This document shows positions 20,572-30,127 of a DNA stretch of 64,000 nt, in pieces. Under the pieces are notes generated by a model. The model saw only the letters and a program-made list of their open reading frames with translations. It was not told the DNA's origin and searched no databases. How positions within the stretch are numbered: position 1 is the stretch's first letter; each line of letters opens with the position of its first letter. A program made the position numbers and the translations under genes. This DNA is from Galliscardovia ingluviei (GTDB lineage: Bacteria; Actinomycetota; Actinomycetes; Actinomycetales; Bifidobacteriaceae). The stretch lies in the NCBI RefSeq assembly GCF_014635685.1, contig NZ_BMDH01000001.1, positions 806,001 through 870,000 on the forward strand. Direction: 5' to 3'.

Positions 20572-22239
20572 GTGAGTTTTACCAGCGTGTACATTGCCAG
20601 CCCTGAAGCTGCAAACGGTCGTAATCTAGTTGCATATGCTGTAGTACGTGCATTCGCACAGCGCGGAACAACATCCGTATTCCGCCCAGCGGCATGCAAG
20701 CATGAATCATTTACTCAAGTATTGCTTAATGCTGCCGGCGTACAGCAATCACGTGAGAGCGCTGTTGCCGTATGCCCATGCAATGTACGTGATGACAAAG
20801 AAGGCGCCCGCGGAGATATTGTGCGCACCTATGGCACTGTTATCGAACAGCAGCAACCTCAATATATGGTTGTAGTGGGTACTGATAAGTCAGCAGTCTT
20901 TGACCCACAAAGCTTTACCTTCAATGCTCAGGTGGCGGCTGATCTGAAAACTCCAGTATTGCTTGCTGTATGCACACGTCATCGTAACGCCAAGCAACTG
21001 CGCGAAACTGTAGCGCTGCTCAAGAGCACTGTAGAAGATGCAGGTCAGCATGTAGCTGGTGTAGTTATCACCGGATGTGATGATGAACGTGCTGTAGAGC
21101 AAAAGGCTACTCTTGATGAATTCGAGCTTCCAGTTTGGACGATTCCTCCATACGATTGCGAAACACAAAAGCAAGCAGAAGCTACCTACGATGAGATTGC
21201 TGCACATATTCCAGCTCAAGAGCTTATTGCTGCACTTGAATCAGAGTTTGCTCAACCAACCACCCCTTATGCCTTCCAGGCTGATTTGTTGGCTAAGGCA
21301 AAAGCCTCCCGTAAGACCATTGTGCTGCCAGAAGGCGAAGAGGATCGCATTATCAAGGCAGCTGATTATTTGCTTGAGCGCGATATCGTTGATTTGATTA
21401 TCGTTGGCAATAAGGATGCTATCCTTGCTCGCGGTCAGGAACTTGGATTGCAGTCCTTAGACAAGGCTCAATTCCAAGCAATGGATGATGAGACTGTACT
21501 TGCACCAATGGTTGACAAGCTCTGTGAATTACGTGCAAAGAAGGGTATGACTCCTGAACAAGCACGTAAGCAGCTTGCAGATCCTAGCTATTTTGGCACT
21601 ATGCTGGTAGTACTTGGCAAAGCTGATGGTTTGGTATCTGGATCCATTAATTCCACCGCTAATACTGTGCGTCCTGCGTTGCAAGTTATTAAGACAAAGC
21701 CAGGCGCTTCCCTTGTTTCTGGTGCATTCTTAATGTGTTTCAAGGATCATGTCGCTATTTTTGCTGACTGCGCCATTAATCTCAATCCAAATGCTGAACA
21801 GCTTGCTGATATTGCTTTGCAATCTGCTGAAACTGCACGTGCTTTCGGCATTGAGCCTCATGTTGGTATGCTTTCCTACTCAACCCTAGGTTCCGGCAAG
21901 GGATCTGATGTCGACTTGGTGGAAGAAGCCACAGCTATTGTTAAGCAAAAGGATCCTGAGCTCAAAGTTGTTGGCTCTATCCAGTTTGATGCTGCATGGT
22001 CTCCTGTTGTTGCCGCTACTAAGGCTAAGGGCAATGATGTTGCAGGACATGTCAATGTATTTGTATTCCCAGATTTGTGTGCTGGAAATATTGCATACAA
22101 GGCTGTACAGCGCTCCTCTGGTGCTCTTGCCATTGGTCCTGTATTGCAAGGCTTAAACAAGCCAGTTAATGACTTGTCACGTGGTGCTTTAGTAGAAGAC
22201 ATTATTAACACTGTCGCTCTTACTGCTGTCACCGCCTGA
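20572..22239 (+). CDS. pta: phosphate acetyltransferase
   Basis: Interconverts acetyl-phosphate and acetyl-CoA, linking the phosphoketolase product to CoA metabolism. The 555-aa long form has an N-terminal DRTGG/P-loop-like regulatory region (about 1-215) and a C-terminal catalytic PTA_PTB domain from ASRKTIVLPEGEEDRIIKAADYLLE to GALAIGPVLQGLNKPVNDLSRG. Start is the GTG (VSFTSVYIASPEA) because AAAGGAG lies 7 nt upstream; upstream in-frame ATGs lack such a site. ackA follows after 84 nt, probably in one operon. Confidence 0.96.
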   Translation: MSFTSVYIASPEAANGRNLVAYAVVRAFAQRGTTSVFRPAACKHESFTQVLLNAAGVQQSRESAVAVCPCNVRDDKEGARGDIVRTYGTVIEQQQPQYMVVVGTDKSAVFDPQSFTFNAQVAADLKTPVLLAVCTRHRNAKQLRETVALLKSTVEDAGQHVAGVVITGCDDERAVEQKATLDEFELPVWTIPPYDCETQKQAEATYDEIAAHIPAQELIAALESEFAQPTTPYAFQADLLAKAKASRKTIVLPEGEEDRIIKAADYLLERDIVDLIIVGNKDAILARGQELGLQSLDKAQFQAMDDETVLAPMVDKLCELRAKKGMTPEQARKQLADPSYFGTMLVVLGKADGLVSGSINSTANTVRPALQVIKTKPGASLVSGAFLMCFKDHVAIFADCAINLNPNAEQLADIALQSAETARAFGIEPHVGMLSYSTLGSGKGSDVDLVEEATAIVKQKDPELKVVGSIQFDAAWSPVVAATKAKGNDVAGHVNVFVFPDLCAGNIAYKAVQRSSGALAIGPVLQGLNKPVNDLSRGALVEDIINTVALTAVTA

Positions 22240-22323
22240 TAAGTATATGCGGTTTGTATTAACCAACGAGTATTCTCGAATAGGTAACCCATTGGGGACA
22301 ACACATTAATGGAGGAAGCCACT

Positions 22324-23550
22324 ATGGCCAAAACCGTCCTTGTAATCAATTCTGGTTCCAGCTCCATCAAGTATCAGCTGGTTGACTTGGAATCTGGCGA
22401 AGGTCTCGCATCCGGTCTCGTAGAAAAGATCGGCGAGCCAATCGACGGTCACTATAAGCACGAATATAATGGTGAAAAGCACGAGCTTGAAGAGCCAATC
22501 CCAGACCACGAAGTCGGTCTTAAGCGTGTGCTCGGATTCTTTGATGAGTTCGGACCTTCCTTGGCTGAGGCAGGTATTGTTGCTGTCGGTCACCGCGTAG
22601 TTCAGGGTGGATCCATCTTCCCAGAGCCAGCGCTCGTTACCGACGAGACTATTGCTCAGGTTAAGGACTTGGCTGTTCTTGCACCATTGCACAATGGTCC
22701 AGAAGCTTTAGGCGCAGAGGTTATGCGTTCATTGATGCCTGATATTCCTCAGGTATTCGTATTTGATAGCTCCTTCTTCTTCCAGCTGCCAAAGGCTGCA
22801 AGCACGTATGCTTTGAATAAGGAGATTGCTGAGCAGTATCATATTCGCCGTTACGGTGCACACGGTACCAGCCACGAGTTTATTGGTTCTGTAGTACCAG
22901 AAGTTGTTGGTAAGCCAGCAGAAGGTTTGAAGCAAATTGTTTTGCATATTGGCAATGGCGCTTCTGCTTCCGCTCAGATTTCTGGTCGTCCAGTAGAGAC
23001 TTCTATGGGTCTAACCCCACTTGAAGGTCTGGTAATGGGTGGTCGTACTGGTGATATTGATCCAGCTGTCGTATTCCACCTGATTCGTAACGCTCATATG
23101 AACGTGGATGAATTGGATACTCTCTTCAACAAGCGTTCTGGTATGACCGGTATGACTGGCTTTGGCGATTTGCGTGAGGTTCACCGCTTGGTGGAAGAAG
23201 GCAATGAAGATGCCAAGCTCGCTCTCGAAGTATATGTACACCGTATTGTTGGATATATCGGCAACTACACTGCTCAAATGGGTGGCGTAGACGTTATTAC
23301 CTTTACTGCAGGCGTTGGCGAAAACGACGATATCGTACGTAAGCTCGTCTGCGAGAAACTAGCACCATTTGGTGTTAAGCTCGATTTGGAGAAGAATGCT
23401 GTACGTTCTAAGGAACCACGTATTATTTCTACCCCAGATAGCAAGGTAACTATTGCTGTTATTCCTACTAACGAAGAGCTTGCTATTGCTCGTAAGTCTG
23501 ACGCTATTGCTCAGGCTGGTAAGGATACCTACGGCAATACCGTTGCATAA
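22324..23550 (+). CDS. ackA: acetate kinase
   Basis: Makes ATP from acetyl-phosphate and ADP, the energy-yielding last step of the bifid shunt. The 408-aa sequence has both ASKHA signatures: VLVINSGSSSIKYQLV at the N-terminus and the MGLTPLEGLVMGGRTGDIDPA block, plus the adenosine motif ITFTAGVGEND. Start ATG MAKTV follows GGAGGAAGCCACT; an ATG five codons earlier lies within the ribosome-site region and is rejected. Codon bias is strong, similar to xfp. Confidence 0.97.
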   Translation: MAKTVLVINSGSSSIKYQLVDLESGEGLASGLVEKIGEPIDGHYKHEYNGEKHELEEPIPDHEVGLKRVLGFFDEFGPSLAEAGIVAVGHRVVQGGSIFPEPALVTDETIAQVKDLAVLAPLHNGPEALGAEVMRSLMPDIPQVFVFDSSFFFQLPKAASTYALNKEIAEQYHIRRYGAHGTSHEFIGSVVPEVVGKPAEGLKQIVLHIGNGASASAQISGRPVETSMGLTPLEGLVMGGRTGDIDPAVVFHLIRNAHMNVDELDTLFNKRSGMTGMTGFGDLREVHRLVEEGNEDAKLALEVYVHRIVGYIGNYTAQMGGVDVITFTAGVGENDDIVRKLVCEKLAPFGVKLDLEKNAVRSKEPRIISTPDSKVTIAVIPTNEELAIARKSDAIAQAGKDTYGNTVA

Positions 23551-23605
23551 GATTGAGTAGTGCTCATACTACACAGTATGTATTTGTGTTTTGAGTAGTA
23601 TACAT

Positions 23606-23638
23606 ATGGGGAGTAGTTCAACAGCTACTCCCCATTTG
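23606..23638. terminator. terminator between ackA and the nif3-like gene
   Basis: ATGGGGAGTAG (23606-23616) pairs perfectly with CTACTCCCCAT (23625-23635) around an 8-nt loop. The T tract is short, so efficiency is uncertain. It lies between convergent genes and may serve both. Confidence 0.7.
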
Positions 23639-23670
23639 CTATCTCGTATGGTATGTATTCTTGACTTTCG

Positions 23671-24576
23671 CTAGATTCGAATATTCCATGGATCAGTGAC
23701 TATTTGCGAAACCACACTGCGCAAACGCACTCCCCAACGGCCTTCAACTAGTCGCGCAACATCATCAGGCACATAAGTAAACGCACTGCGCTCAATAGCA
23801 CTATGTGGTGTATTGATTAGCATTGGTCTGGCAAGTTCAGCATGCATATCACGCTCTTTTGCAGGCAAGGCACCCATACGAGTCAATTGTGCCTCATATT
23901 CTGCCTGTAAACGAGTATCAAGAGCAGGATGATGGCGCAAATCACTGGTAATATACACGTCTGCACCGCTGTCACGTACTTCATCAAAACAAGAATCACC
24001 AGAACCAGGTAATGTTGCAATAGTACGCACCTGTGCCTGTGGGTCACCGGCAGCAGTAATACCGAGCGTAGTTCGAGGTAGTATGCGTGCTACACGCTCC
24101 ACTAACTCTTGGAAACTGCATTCTTGCGCTAATTCGCCTACTCGACCAATACCAAGTTCGTGTCCCGCATCATCAGTGCGACCGGCAGATACCAGTGGTC
24201 TCATATGCTGTAATTGCAACTGATCAGCAAAGGCATGTGCAGTACCGCGGTATGCACTATCAATATTGGTATGCCCTACCCATAATGCACAACCAGCTTG
24301 TGTGAGTTTGCGCACCATATCACCACGATGTGAGTAGCCACTGACCTGATGCACTGCTCTAAAATACAGTGGGTGATGCGTAATTAACACATCAAACCCG
24401 CCATCAATAGCCTCATCAATTACTGCTGGAGTAGGATCGACCGCATACAGTATGGATTGTACTTCCCCACAGACATCGCCAATAATAAGCCCCGGCTCGT
24501 CCCATGACTCAGCTAACGACAAAGGATAGAGCTCATCCAAGAGTTCACAAAGTTGATATAGTGCTATACCAGCCAT
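23671..24576 (-). CDS. Nif3-like dinuclear metal-centre protein
   Basis: Member of the Nif3/YbgI/YqfO family, which forms hexameric rings with a two-metal site; often annotated as GTP cyclohydrolase type 2-like but its function is not settled. Seen here: AESWDEPGLIIGD, DVLITHHPLYFRAVHQVSGYSHRGDMVRKL with the metal-binding HH pair, LWVGHTNIDSA, and LPGSGDSCFDEVRDSGADVYITSDLRHHPALD. Length 301 aa. Start ATG follows GGAGCGGGT. It lies just downstream of polA on the same strand, with 33 nt between, and the two are probably cotranscribed. Confidence 0.88.
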   Translation of the reverse strand: MAGIALYQLCELLDELYPLSLAESWDEPGLIIGDVCGEVQSILYAVDPTPAVIDEAIDGGFDVLITHHPLYFRAVHQVSGYSHRGDMVRKLTQAGCALWVGHTNIDSAYRGTAHAFADQLQLQHMRPLVSAGRTDDAGHELGIGRVGELAQECSFQELVERVARILPRTTLGITAAGDPQAQVRTIATLPGSGDSCFDEVRDSGADVYITSDLRHHPALDTRLQAEYEAQLTRMGALPAKERDMHAELARPMLINTPHSAIERSAFTYVPDDVARLVEGRWGVRLRSVVSQIVTDPWNIRI

Positions 24577-24609
24577 ACCCGCTCCTTATTGGTAATGGTT
24601 TGTTGCCAA

Positions 24610-27588
24610 TTAGTGTGCTGCTAGCTGCCAGTCAGCACCAACACCAGTAGAAACATCAAGAGGAACATCAAGCGATACTGCATGTTCCATAGCATCACGC
24701 ACCGCTGCTTCCACTTGGGCTTCTTCTCCAGCAGCAAGTTCTACTACTAATTCATCGTGAATCTGCAAAATAACTCGAGAACGAGCACCCATCTCTTGTA
24801 ATGCTTGATCCGCCCGAATCATAGCAATTTTCATAATGTCAGCCGCAGTACCCTGAATAGGGGCATTTAATGCCGCGCGTTCAGCAGCATCACGCACTCG
24901 ACGGTTAGTGGAGTGCAGACCTGGGAAATACCGTCTCCTACCGAACATAGTCTGCGTATACCCAAGTGTTTTGGCTTCTGCAACAAGGCGCTCAAGATAG
25001 TCGTGCACTTTACCAAATGTCGCAAAATACCGATTTTTTAGCACATCTGCTTCTGCCGGAGAAACCTGCAATTGCTGCGCTAAGCCATAAGTACTCAACC
25101 CGTATGCCAAGCCGTAGCTCATAGCTTTTACATGCGAGCGCTGATCGGCACTAATATCCTCTGGAGAGACTCCATACACTAAAGAGGCTACATACCGGTG
25201 GAAATCAGTACCAGATCGGAAAGCTTCAATCAAAGACTCGTCGCCTGAAGCGTGTGCCATAATACGTAATTCCACTTGTGAATAATCACAGCTCATGAGG
25301 GACACAAAGCCATCACCTGGCACAAATGCACTGCGAATTTCACGTCCAGTCATATTCCTATTTGGAATATTTTGCAAATTTGGCGCGGTTGAACTGAGGC
25401 GTCCTGTTGCAGCTACCGTCTGTTCAAAAGTTGTATGAATACGATGGTCATGCGCGTCAATCTCATCGATTAAGCTTTGCACAATTTGCTTGAGTTTATT
25501 CATTTCTCGGTGGCGTAGTAATGCTACAAGAAAACTGCTAGCACGCTCATCATGCACATATCGTGTGGCAAGCTCTTGTAAAGTTTGTGCGTCTGTAGAA
25601 TACCCACCAGATTTAGTTTTGCGCACACCTACAAGTCCCATATCGTCAAAGAGCACTGATTGCAGTTGTTTAGGGCTTTGCAGGTTCATGGTCTTCCCCG
25701 CAGCGTCATATGCCTGCTGCTGCGCTAGTTCCACTTCGCTGCTGAAACGCTCTAACATTGAGTCCAAACGCTGCTCATCAACAGCCGCACCAACATGTTC
25801 CATGCGTTCCAATACTCTGGAAACTGGCAATTCGATACCTTGCATCAATTCGAGCTGGTGCGTTTCAATAGCTTTTGGAATCAGTACTTGAGCAACTGAG
25901 GCGATTGTAGCCGCTTGACGCGCACATGGCGTTGGATCAAACGTATTCGTAAGAAGCTGCGGGTTGTCAATATCATCGAAATTAAACGCGCCCTGCACCT
26001 CCTGTGACTGTTGTGTCTCTTCAAGTTCAATGCCTTCAAATGTGTGCTCTATAAGCTCAGTGAGGTCTTTAGCGTGGAATTGTGAATCGACCACGTATTG
26101 TGCAAGGTCAATATCATATGCAGGCTGATACGCTTGTACTAATGCTTCTGAGTTGAGAGCACGCAGGATATGCATTTGCGACTTGGCATCATATGTAGCA
26201 CAGGTATGTCCAAAATCATGCAAAAGGCGTGCCACAGCTGTTGCATGGCTTTGAGCTTGACCCGCATTAAGTACCAGCGCATGGCGGTCAGGAGCAAGAA
26301 TGGTAAGCGTTTCTAGCGCACCCTGTGCATGGGTAAGAGAGCCAGTTGCCCAGAGCACCCATACCTTTGTTGGATCAAAATGCTGTTCATGTGATAGGTG
26401 GCTCTGATCATGGCTATCGATTTCTGACGCTTGATCAAGTCGCTCAGGCAAAGCATATGATTCATCATTATGCTGTGTCTGCCTCAATGAGGCAAAATGC
26501 TCTTCAACCCATGAATCGCACGATACTTGTTGGACTTCAGCGCGTACTAGTTCGCTGACTTGCTGTTGGTCAAGCACATTAACGCTTACCACATGTCTTG
26601 GATCCAGTTCGGATTGTTGCGCTGTTGCTGATGGGTCGAGTGTTTCCTCCGAAACATCGCTAGAGTTGCTGCTATTGCTTGAGTTATCAGCAGTATCATT
26701 GGGATCTGCAGGGAACGCTCGCAATAATTTTGCGCGTGTACGAGTACCAAATTCTAGTGTATGCAAAATACTGTCAAGCTCACCTAAATGACTGCCTTTG
26801 CAATACAATTCATCTAGACTAATGCCTAAATCAATATCGCGCACAAGTGCATTTACTTTGCGATTGAGGCGTACTTGGTCAATATGCTCGCGCAGTGCTT
26901 CACCTTTTTTACCTGTTATTTCATCGCTATGTTCTAGAATGCCTTCAAGAGAGCCGAATTGTGCAATCCACTTTGCTGCAAACCCATCGCCTACTCCAGG
27001 CACTCCCGGAATATTATCCGCAGTTTCTCCTCGTAATGCAGCCAAATCAGGGTACTGTGCTGGAGTTACTTTGTACTTATCCAGCACAGCCTGCTCATCC
27101 ATATGTTTCAGATCTCTAAAATGATGCCCTGGATACAGTACAGTGACGTGTTCGTCAATAAGCTGGAAGGCATCCCTATCTCCTGAAAGCACTAAAGTAT
27201 CCATACCTGCTTGAGAGCCCATTGTGGCGAGCGTGCCAATAATGTCATCGCCTTCATACCCGGGCTTTTCAATATACGTAATGCCCAACGCCTTAAGAAG
27301 CTGTTGAATATAAGGGAACTGCGGCAATAAATCCTCTGGCGCAGCATCTCTGGTGCCCTTGTACTGGGGCAGCATTTCGTTGCGGAAAGTACCGCCCTTT
27401 ACATCAAAAGCGACGGCAATATGCGTGGGGTGCTCATCATTAACTACAGTAGTAAGCATGTTGGCAAATCCCCAGATGGCGTTGGTAGACAAGCCACTTT
27501 TTGTAGAAAAATGTGAGGCATCCAAAGCGAAATATGCTCGGAATGCTAACGAATGACCATCAATAATGAGTAAACGATCTTGTGTCAT
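24610..27588 (-). CDS. polA: DNA polymerase I
   Basis: Family A polymerase for Okazaki fragment processing and repair, 992 aa. The N-terminal 5'-3' exonuclease domain starts RLLIIDGHSLAFRAYFAL and includes GYEGDDIIGTLA and GVPGVGDGFAAKW. The central 3'-5' exonuclease region is degenerate, as in other actinobacteria. Polymerase motifs A (SCDYSQVELRIMAHASGD), B (RSHVKAMSYGLAYGLSTYG) and C (LQIHDELVVE) are intact. A polar linker with repeated Asn-Ser-Ser triplets (about residues 300-330) joins exonuclease and middle domains and explains the extra length. Start ATG follows CAGGGTATT. Confidence 0.97.
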   Translation of the reverse strand: MTQDRLLIIDGHSLAFRAYFALDASHFSTKSGLSTNAIWGFANMLTTVVNDEHPTHIAVAFDVKGGTFRNEMLPQYKGTRDAAPEDLLPQFPYIQQLLKALGITYIEKPGYEGDDIIGTLATMGSQAGMDTLVLSGDRDAFQLIDEHVTVLYPGHHFRDLKHMDEQAVLDKYKVTPAQYPDLAALRGETADNIPGVPGVGDGFAAKWIAQFGSLEGILEHSDEITGKKGEALREHIDQVRLNRKVNALVRDIDLGISLDELYCKGSHLGELDSILHTLEFGTRTRAKLLRAFPADPNDTADNSSNSSNSSDVSEETLDPSATAQQSELDPRHVVSVNVLDQQQVSELVRAEVQQVSCDSWVEEHFASLRQTQHNDESYALPERLDQASEIDSHDQSHLSHEQHFDPTKVWVLWATGSLTHAQGALETLTILAPDRHALVLNAGQAQSHATAVARLLHDFGHTCATYDAKSQMHILRALNSEALVQAYQPAYDIDLAQYVVDSQFHAKDLTELIEHTFEGIELEETQQSQEVQGAFNFDDIDNPQLLTNTFDPTPCARQAATIASVAQVLIPKAIETHQLELMQGIELPVSRVLERMEHVGAAVDEQRLDSMLERFSSEVELAQQQAYDAAGKTMNLQSPKQLQSVLFDDMGLVGVRKTKSGGYSTDAQTLQELATRYVHDERASSFLVALLRHREMNKLKQIVQSLIDEIDAHDHRIHTTFEQTVAATGRLSSTAPNLQNIPNRNMTGREIRSAFVPGDGFVSLMSCDYSQVELRIMAHASGDESLIEAFRSGTDFHRYVASLVYGVSPEDISADQRSHVKAMSYGLAYGLSTYGLAQQLQVSPAEADVLKNRYFATFGKVHDYLERLVAEAKTLGYTQTMFGRRRYFPGLHSTNRRVRDAAERAALNAPIQGTAADIMKIAMIRADQALQEMGARSRVILQIHDELVVELAAGEEAQVEAAVRDAMEHAVSLDVPLDVSTGVGADWQLAAH

Positions 27589-27739
27589 AATACCCTGTTC
27601 AACTTACTGCAGTGTTGTCTACGTGCTGTCTATGTTTTTGTGCTACCTATGTGCTGCTTACACTTATATGTTATGCGTAATTATGCGGTTGTTATGCAGT
27701 TTCGTGCAATACCGGCTGTTTATACCCTGTCAATATTAC

Positions 27740-27765
27740 AAGAAAAGGCGTGACATGCACGCCTT
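27740..27765 (-). terminator. terminator after the ANTAR response regulator
   Basis: On the minus strand AAGGCGTG, a 5-nt loop and CACGCCTT form an 8-bp stem followed by TTCTTG, about 80 nt after the regulator's stop and before polA. Confidence 0.7.
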
Positions 27766-27844
27766 AGATAAGCTACATTATCTGCAATAGATACTGCATC
27801 TGCAATAAATACTGCAAAAACTGCGGTTGAGTACAATCAAACTG

Positions 27845-28450
27845 CTACTGCACCTGAGCAATAACAGCATCAGCCACTTCCTGCATAGTTAGTCGCCTAT
27901 CCATTGAAGTTTTTTGAATCCAACGGAATGCCTCAGACTCGCTTAATCCCATATTTTCCATCAGCAATCCCTTAGCACGATCGACACGCTTACGTGCTTC
28001 AAAACGCGCTTTCATGTCAGAAACTTCATCGCGCAGTGCATTCATCTGATCAAAACGACTAATTGCCACTTCGATAGCTGGGAACAGTTTTTCTGGCACG
28101 AATGGCTTTACTACATACGCCATAGCACCTGCATCTGCTGCCTTCTCAACCAAGGACTGCTGTGAAAATGCAGTCAGCATCACCACAGGAGCAAGGTTTT
28201 CATCAGCAATCTCCTGAGCTGCAGTAATGCCATCCTTACCCGGCATTTTCACATCCATAACCACTACATCTGGTTCTTGATCACGGACAAGATCAACAGC
28301 TTCTTGTCCGCTTGCTGCCTCTCCCACAACATCGTATCCAGCTGCACGTAGAGACTCTACAATGTCAAGACGAATGAGTGCTTCATCTTCAGCAACTACA
28401 ACTGTACGACCTTGCGAAGTTGTTTCTTCTTGATTTCGTTGCTGGCCCAT
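27845..28450 (-). CDS. ANTAR-domain response regulator (PdtaR-like)
   Basis: Cytosolic response regulator with an N-terminal receiver domain (phospho-acceptor Asp in PDVVVMDVKMPGKDG, acidic pair AEDEALIR, conserved Lys in YVVKPF) and a C-terminal ANTAR RNA-binding domain (about residues 140-200, KRVDRAKGLLMENMGLSESEAFRWIQ). ANTAR regulators bind two-hairpin RNA motifs and prevent transcription termination. It is a single gene with its own ribosome site (AAGGGGCATA) and terminator, and no cognate kinase is adjacent. The best-studied relative is mycobacterial PdtaR. Confidence 0.92.
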   Translation of the reverse strand: MGQQRNQEETTSQGRTVVVAEDEALIRLDIVESLRAAGYDVVGEAASGQEAVDLVRDQEPDVVVMDVKMPGKDGITAAQEIADENLAPVVMLTAFSQQSLVEKAADAGAMAYVVKPFVPEKLFPAIEVAISRFDQMNALRDEVSDMKARFEARKRVDRAKGLLMENMGLSESEAFRWIQKTSMDRRLTMQEVADAVIAQVQ

Positions 28451-28739
28451 TATGCCCCTTCCGTCGTTGCTCTATACGAGGCTCATTCTGCAAACACTGC
28501 AAAACGCCCCCGACTTACGCCTGTAATCCATTACTCAGCTACGTTTGCTTTAACTGTACTTCATATCGTACATGCTGCGTTAAAGTTCATCTTTGAGTGT
28601 ACCAGTATCCTACACCCTGCGTCTAGCAGGTCATGGCGTGTACACCATTATATGCGCATATTCATTCATATTTTGTTATTGCAACCTCATCGTCCACAGT
28701 AAACCGATAGGATATGCATAACGTACGTAAGGAGTGCCT

Positions 28740-30077
28740 ATGTCAAGCATCCACCGCGCAGCGCCGGCAGCATCAGCAACACAGCCATCTACACCGCGCC
28801 CACTTGACGAATTACCTAATAAGCCTTCCGCTCCCTTATCCCCTCGTGAAAAGCGCTGGATGCTCTACGATATGGGCAATTCGGCATTCGTATTATTAAC
28901 GACTTCAGTTGCCCCAATTTATGTTAATGGCTTGCTTAAAGCTGCTGGAGAAACCAATATTGTTTCAACATGGGGATATGCACAAACTATTGCCGCATTA
29001 ATTGCTGCAATTCTTATGCCCATCCTGGGTTCTCTTGCCGATATTGAGGGCATGAAAATCAAGTTCTTTATTGGTTTTACTGGAACTGCTATTCTTGCGT
29101 GCGCCGCAATGGCACTGCCTATGCATTGGCTAGCATTTTTAATCCTGTATATCATAGCGCGTACTGGATTGAATGCATCGATGACATTCTATGATTCCAT
29201 GCTTATTGATACTACCGGTGAGCAACGCATGGATAAGATTTCCGCATACGGATACGCTATCGGATACGTCGGCTCTACGCTGCCATTCATACTCTGTCTC
29301 GGCATTATTTTGGCAGGTCCGCGATATTTCGGGTTTTCACAAACTTTTGGTATTCAATGTAGTTTTGCAATTACAGCACTATGGTGGCTGCTCTTTACTA
29401 TTCCTTTAGTACGTAGTTTTGTCCAACACCATTATCGCCTGCCAGCATCACGAATGCGCGAAGCACTGCGTGGTACGTTCAGTGAACTTGGTACCACGAT
29501 GCGTACTATCGCACATAACCGAAATTTACTGCTGTATATGATTGCTTACTTTTTCTATATTGACGCTGTAAATACGGTTATTAGCATGTCTACCTCCTAC
29601 GGCGCGCAACTTGGACTTAATGCCAATATGATGGTTGTCGCGCTGTTAGTAACACAATTTGTAGCATTCCCTTCAGCGATTGCGTATGGTGCGTTAGCGA
29701 ATCGAATCGGCGCGAAACGTATGATTACAATTTCTGTTGCCGCATATGTAGGAATTGTCATGTTTGCCGCGCTATTGATGGATTCTGCAGTGGAATTTTG
29801 GATTCTGGCAGTACTTGTTGGCTTATTTATGGGCGGTATTCAAGCATTAAGTCGCTCATATTATGGCAAGCTGATTCCAAAAGAGCGAGCTAATGAATAC
29901 TACGGTTTCTATGATATTTTTGGACGTACTGCTTCCGTTTTGGGTACGCTACTCGTTGCTGCTATTACTTCTATTACTGGCAATGCTTCACTCGGCGTGC
30001 TTTCTATTGGTATTCTGCTCGTTTTGGCATTGATATTCCTGCTGTTACAACGCGATCCAACGCAAAACAGAGGATAG
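28740..30077 (+). CDS. MFS transporter, Atg22-like
   Basis: Membrane protein of 445 aa with 11-12 predicted helices, resembling the UMF2/Atg22 branch of the MFS: the N-terminal LSPREKRWMLYDMGNSAFVLLTTSVAPIY and the late GLFMGGIQALSRSYYGKLIPKERANEYYGFYDIFGRTASVLG block are characteristic. Yeast Atg22 effluxes amino acids from the vacuole; bacterial substrates are unknown. Start ATG has AAGGAG 5 nt upstream, better than the GTG two codons earlier. The first 40 residues are Pro/Ala-rich and polar. Confidence 0.82.
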   Translation: MSSIHRAAPAASATQPSTPRPLDELPNKPSAPLSPREKRWMLYDMGNSAFVLLTTSVAPIYVNGLLKAAGETNIVSTWGYAQTIAALIAAILMPILGSLADIEGMKIKFFIGFTGTAILACAAMALPMHWLAFLILYIIARTGLNASMTFYDSMLIDTTGEQRMDKISAYGYAIGYVGSTLPFILCLGIILAGPRYFGFSQTFGIQCSFAITALWWLLFTIPLVRSFVQHHYRLPASRMREALRGTFSELGTTMRTIAHNRNLLLYMIAYFFYIDAVNTVISMSTSYGAQLGLNANMMVVALLVTQFVAFPSAIAYGALANRIGAKRMITISVAAYVGIVMFAALLMDSAVEFWILAVLVGLFMGGIQALSRSYYGKLIPKERANEYYGFYDIFGRTASVLGTLLVAAITSITGNASLGVLSIGILLVLALIFLLLQRDPTQNRG

Positions 30078-30092
30078 TGAACAGTTAAACAC

Positions 30093-30121
30093 TTGCTCTC
30101 ATTCTTGCAAATGACTACAGT
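30093..30121 (+). promoter_or_regulatory. promoter for a leaderless metallophosphoesterase mRNA
   Basis: TTGCTC (30093-30098), 17-nt spacer, TACAGT (30116-30121), then only six bases before the ATG at 30128. No ribosome binding site is present. Transcription would start on or next to the ATG, so the mRNA is predicted to be leaderless, a frequent mode in actinobacteria. Confidence 0.55.
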
Positions 30122-30127
30122 AGAACT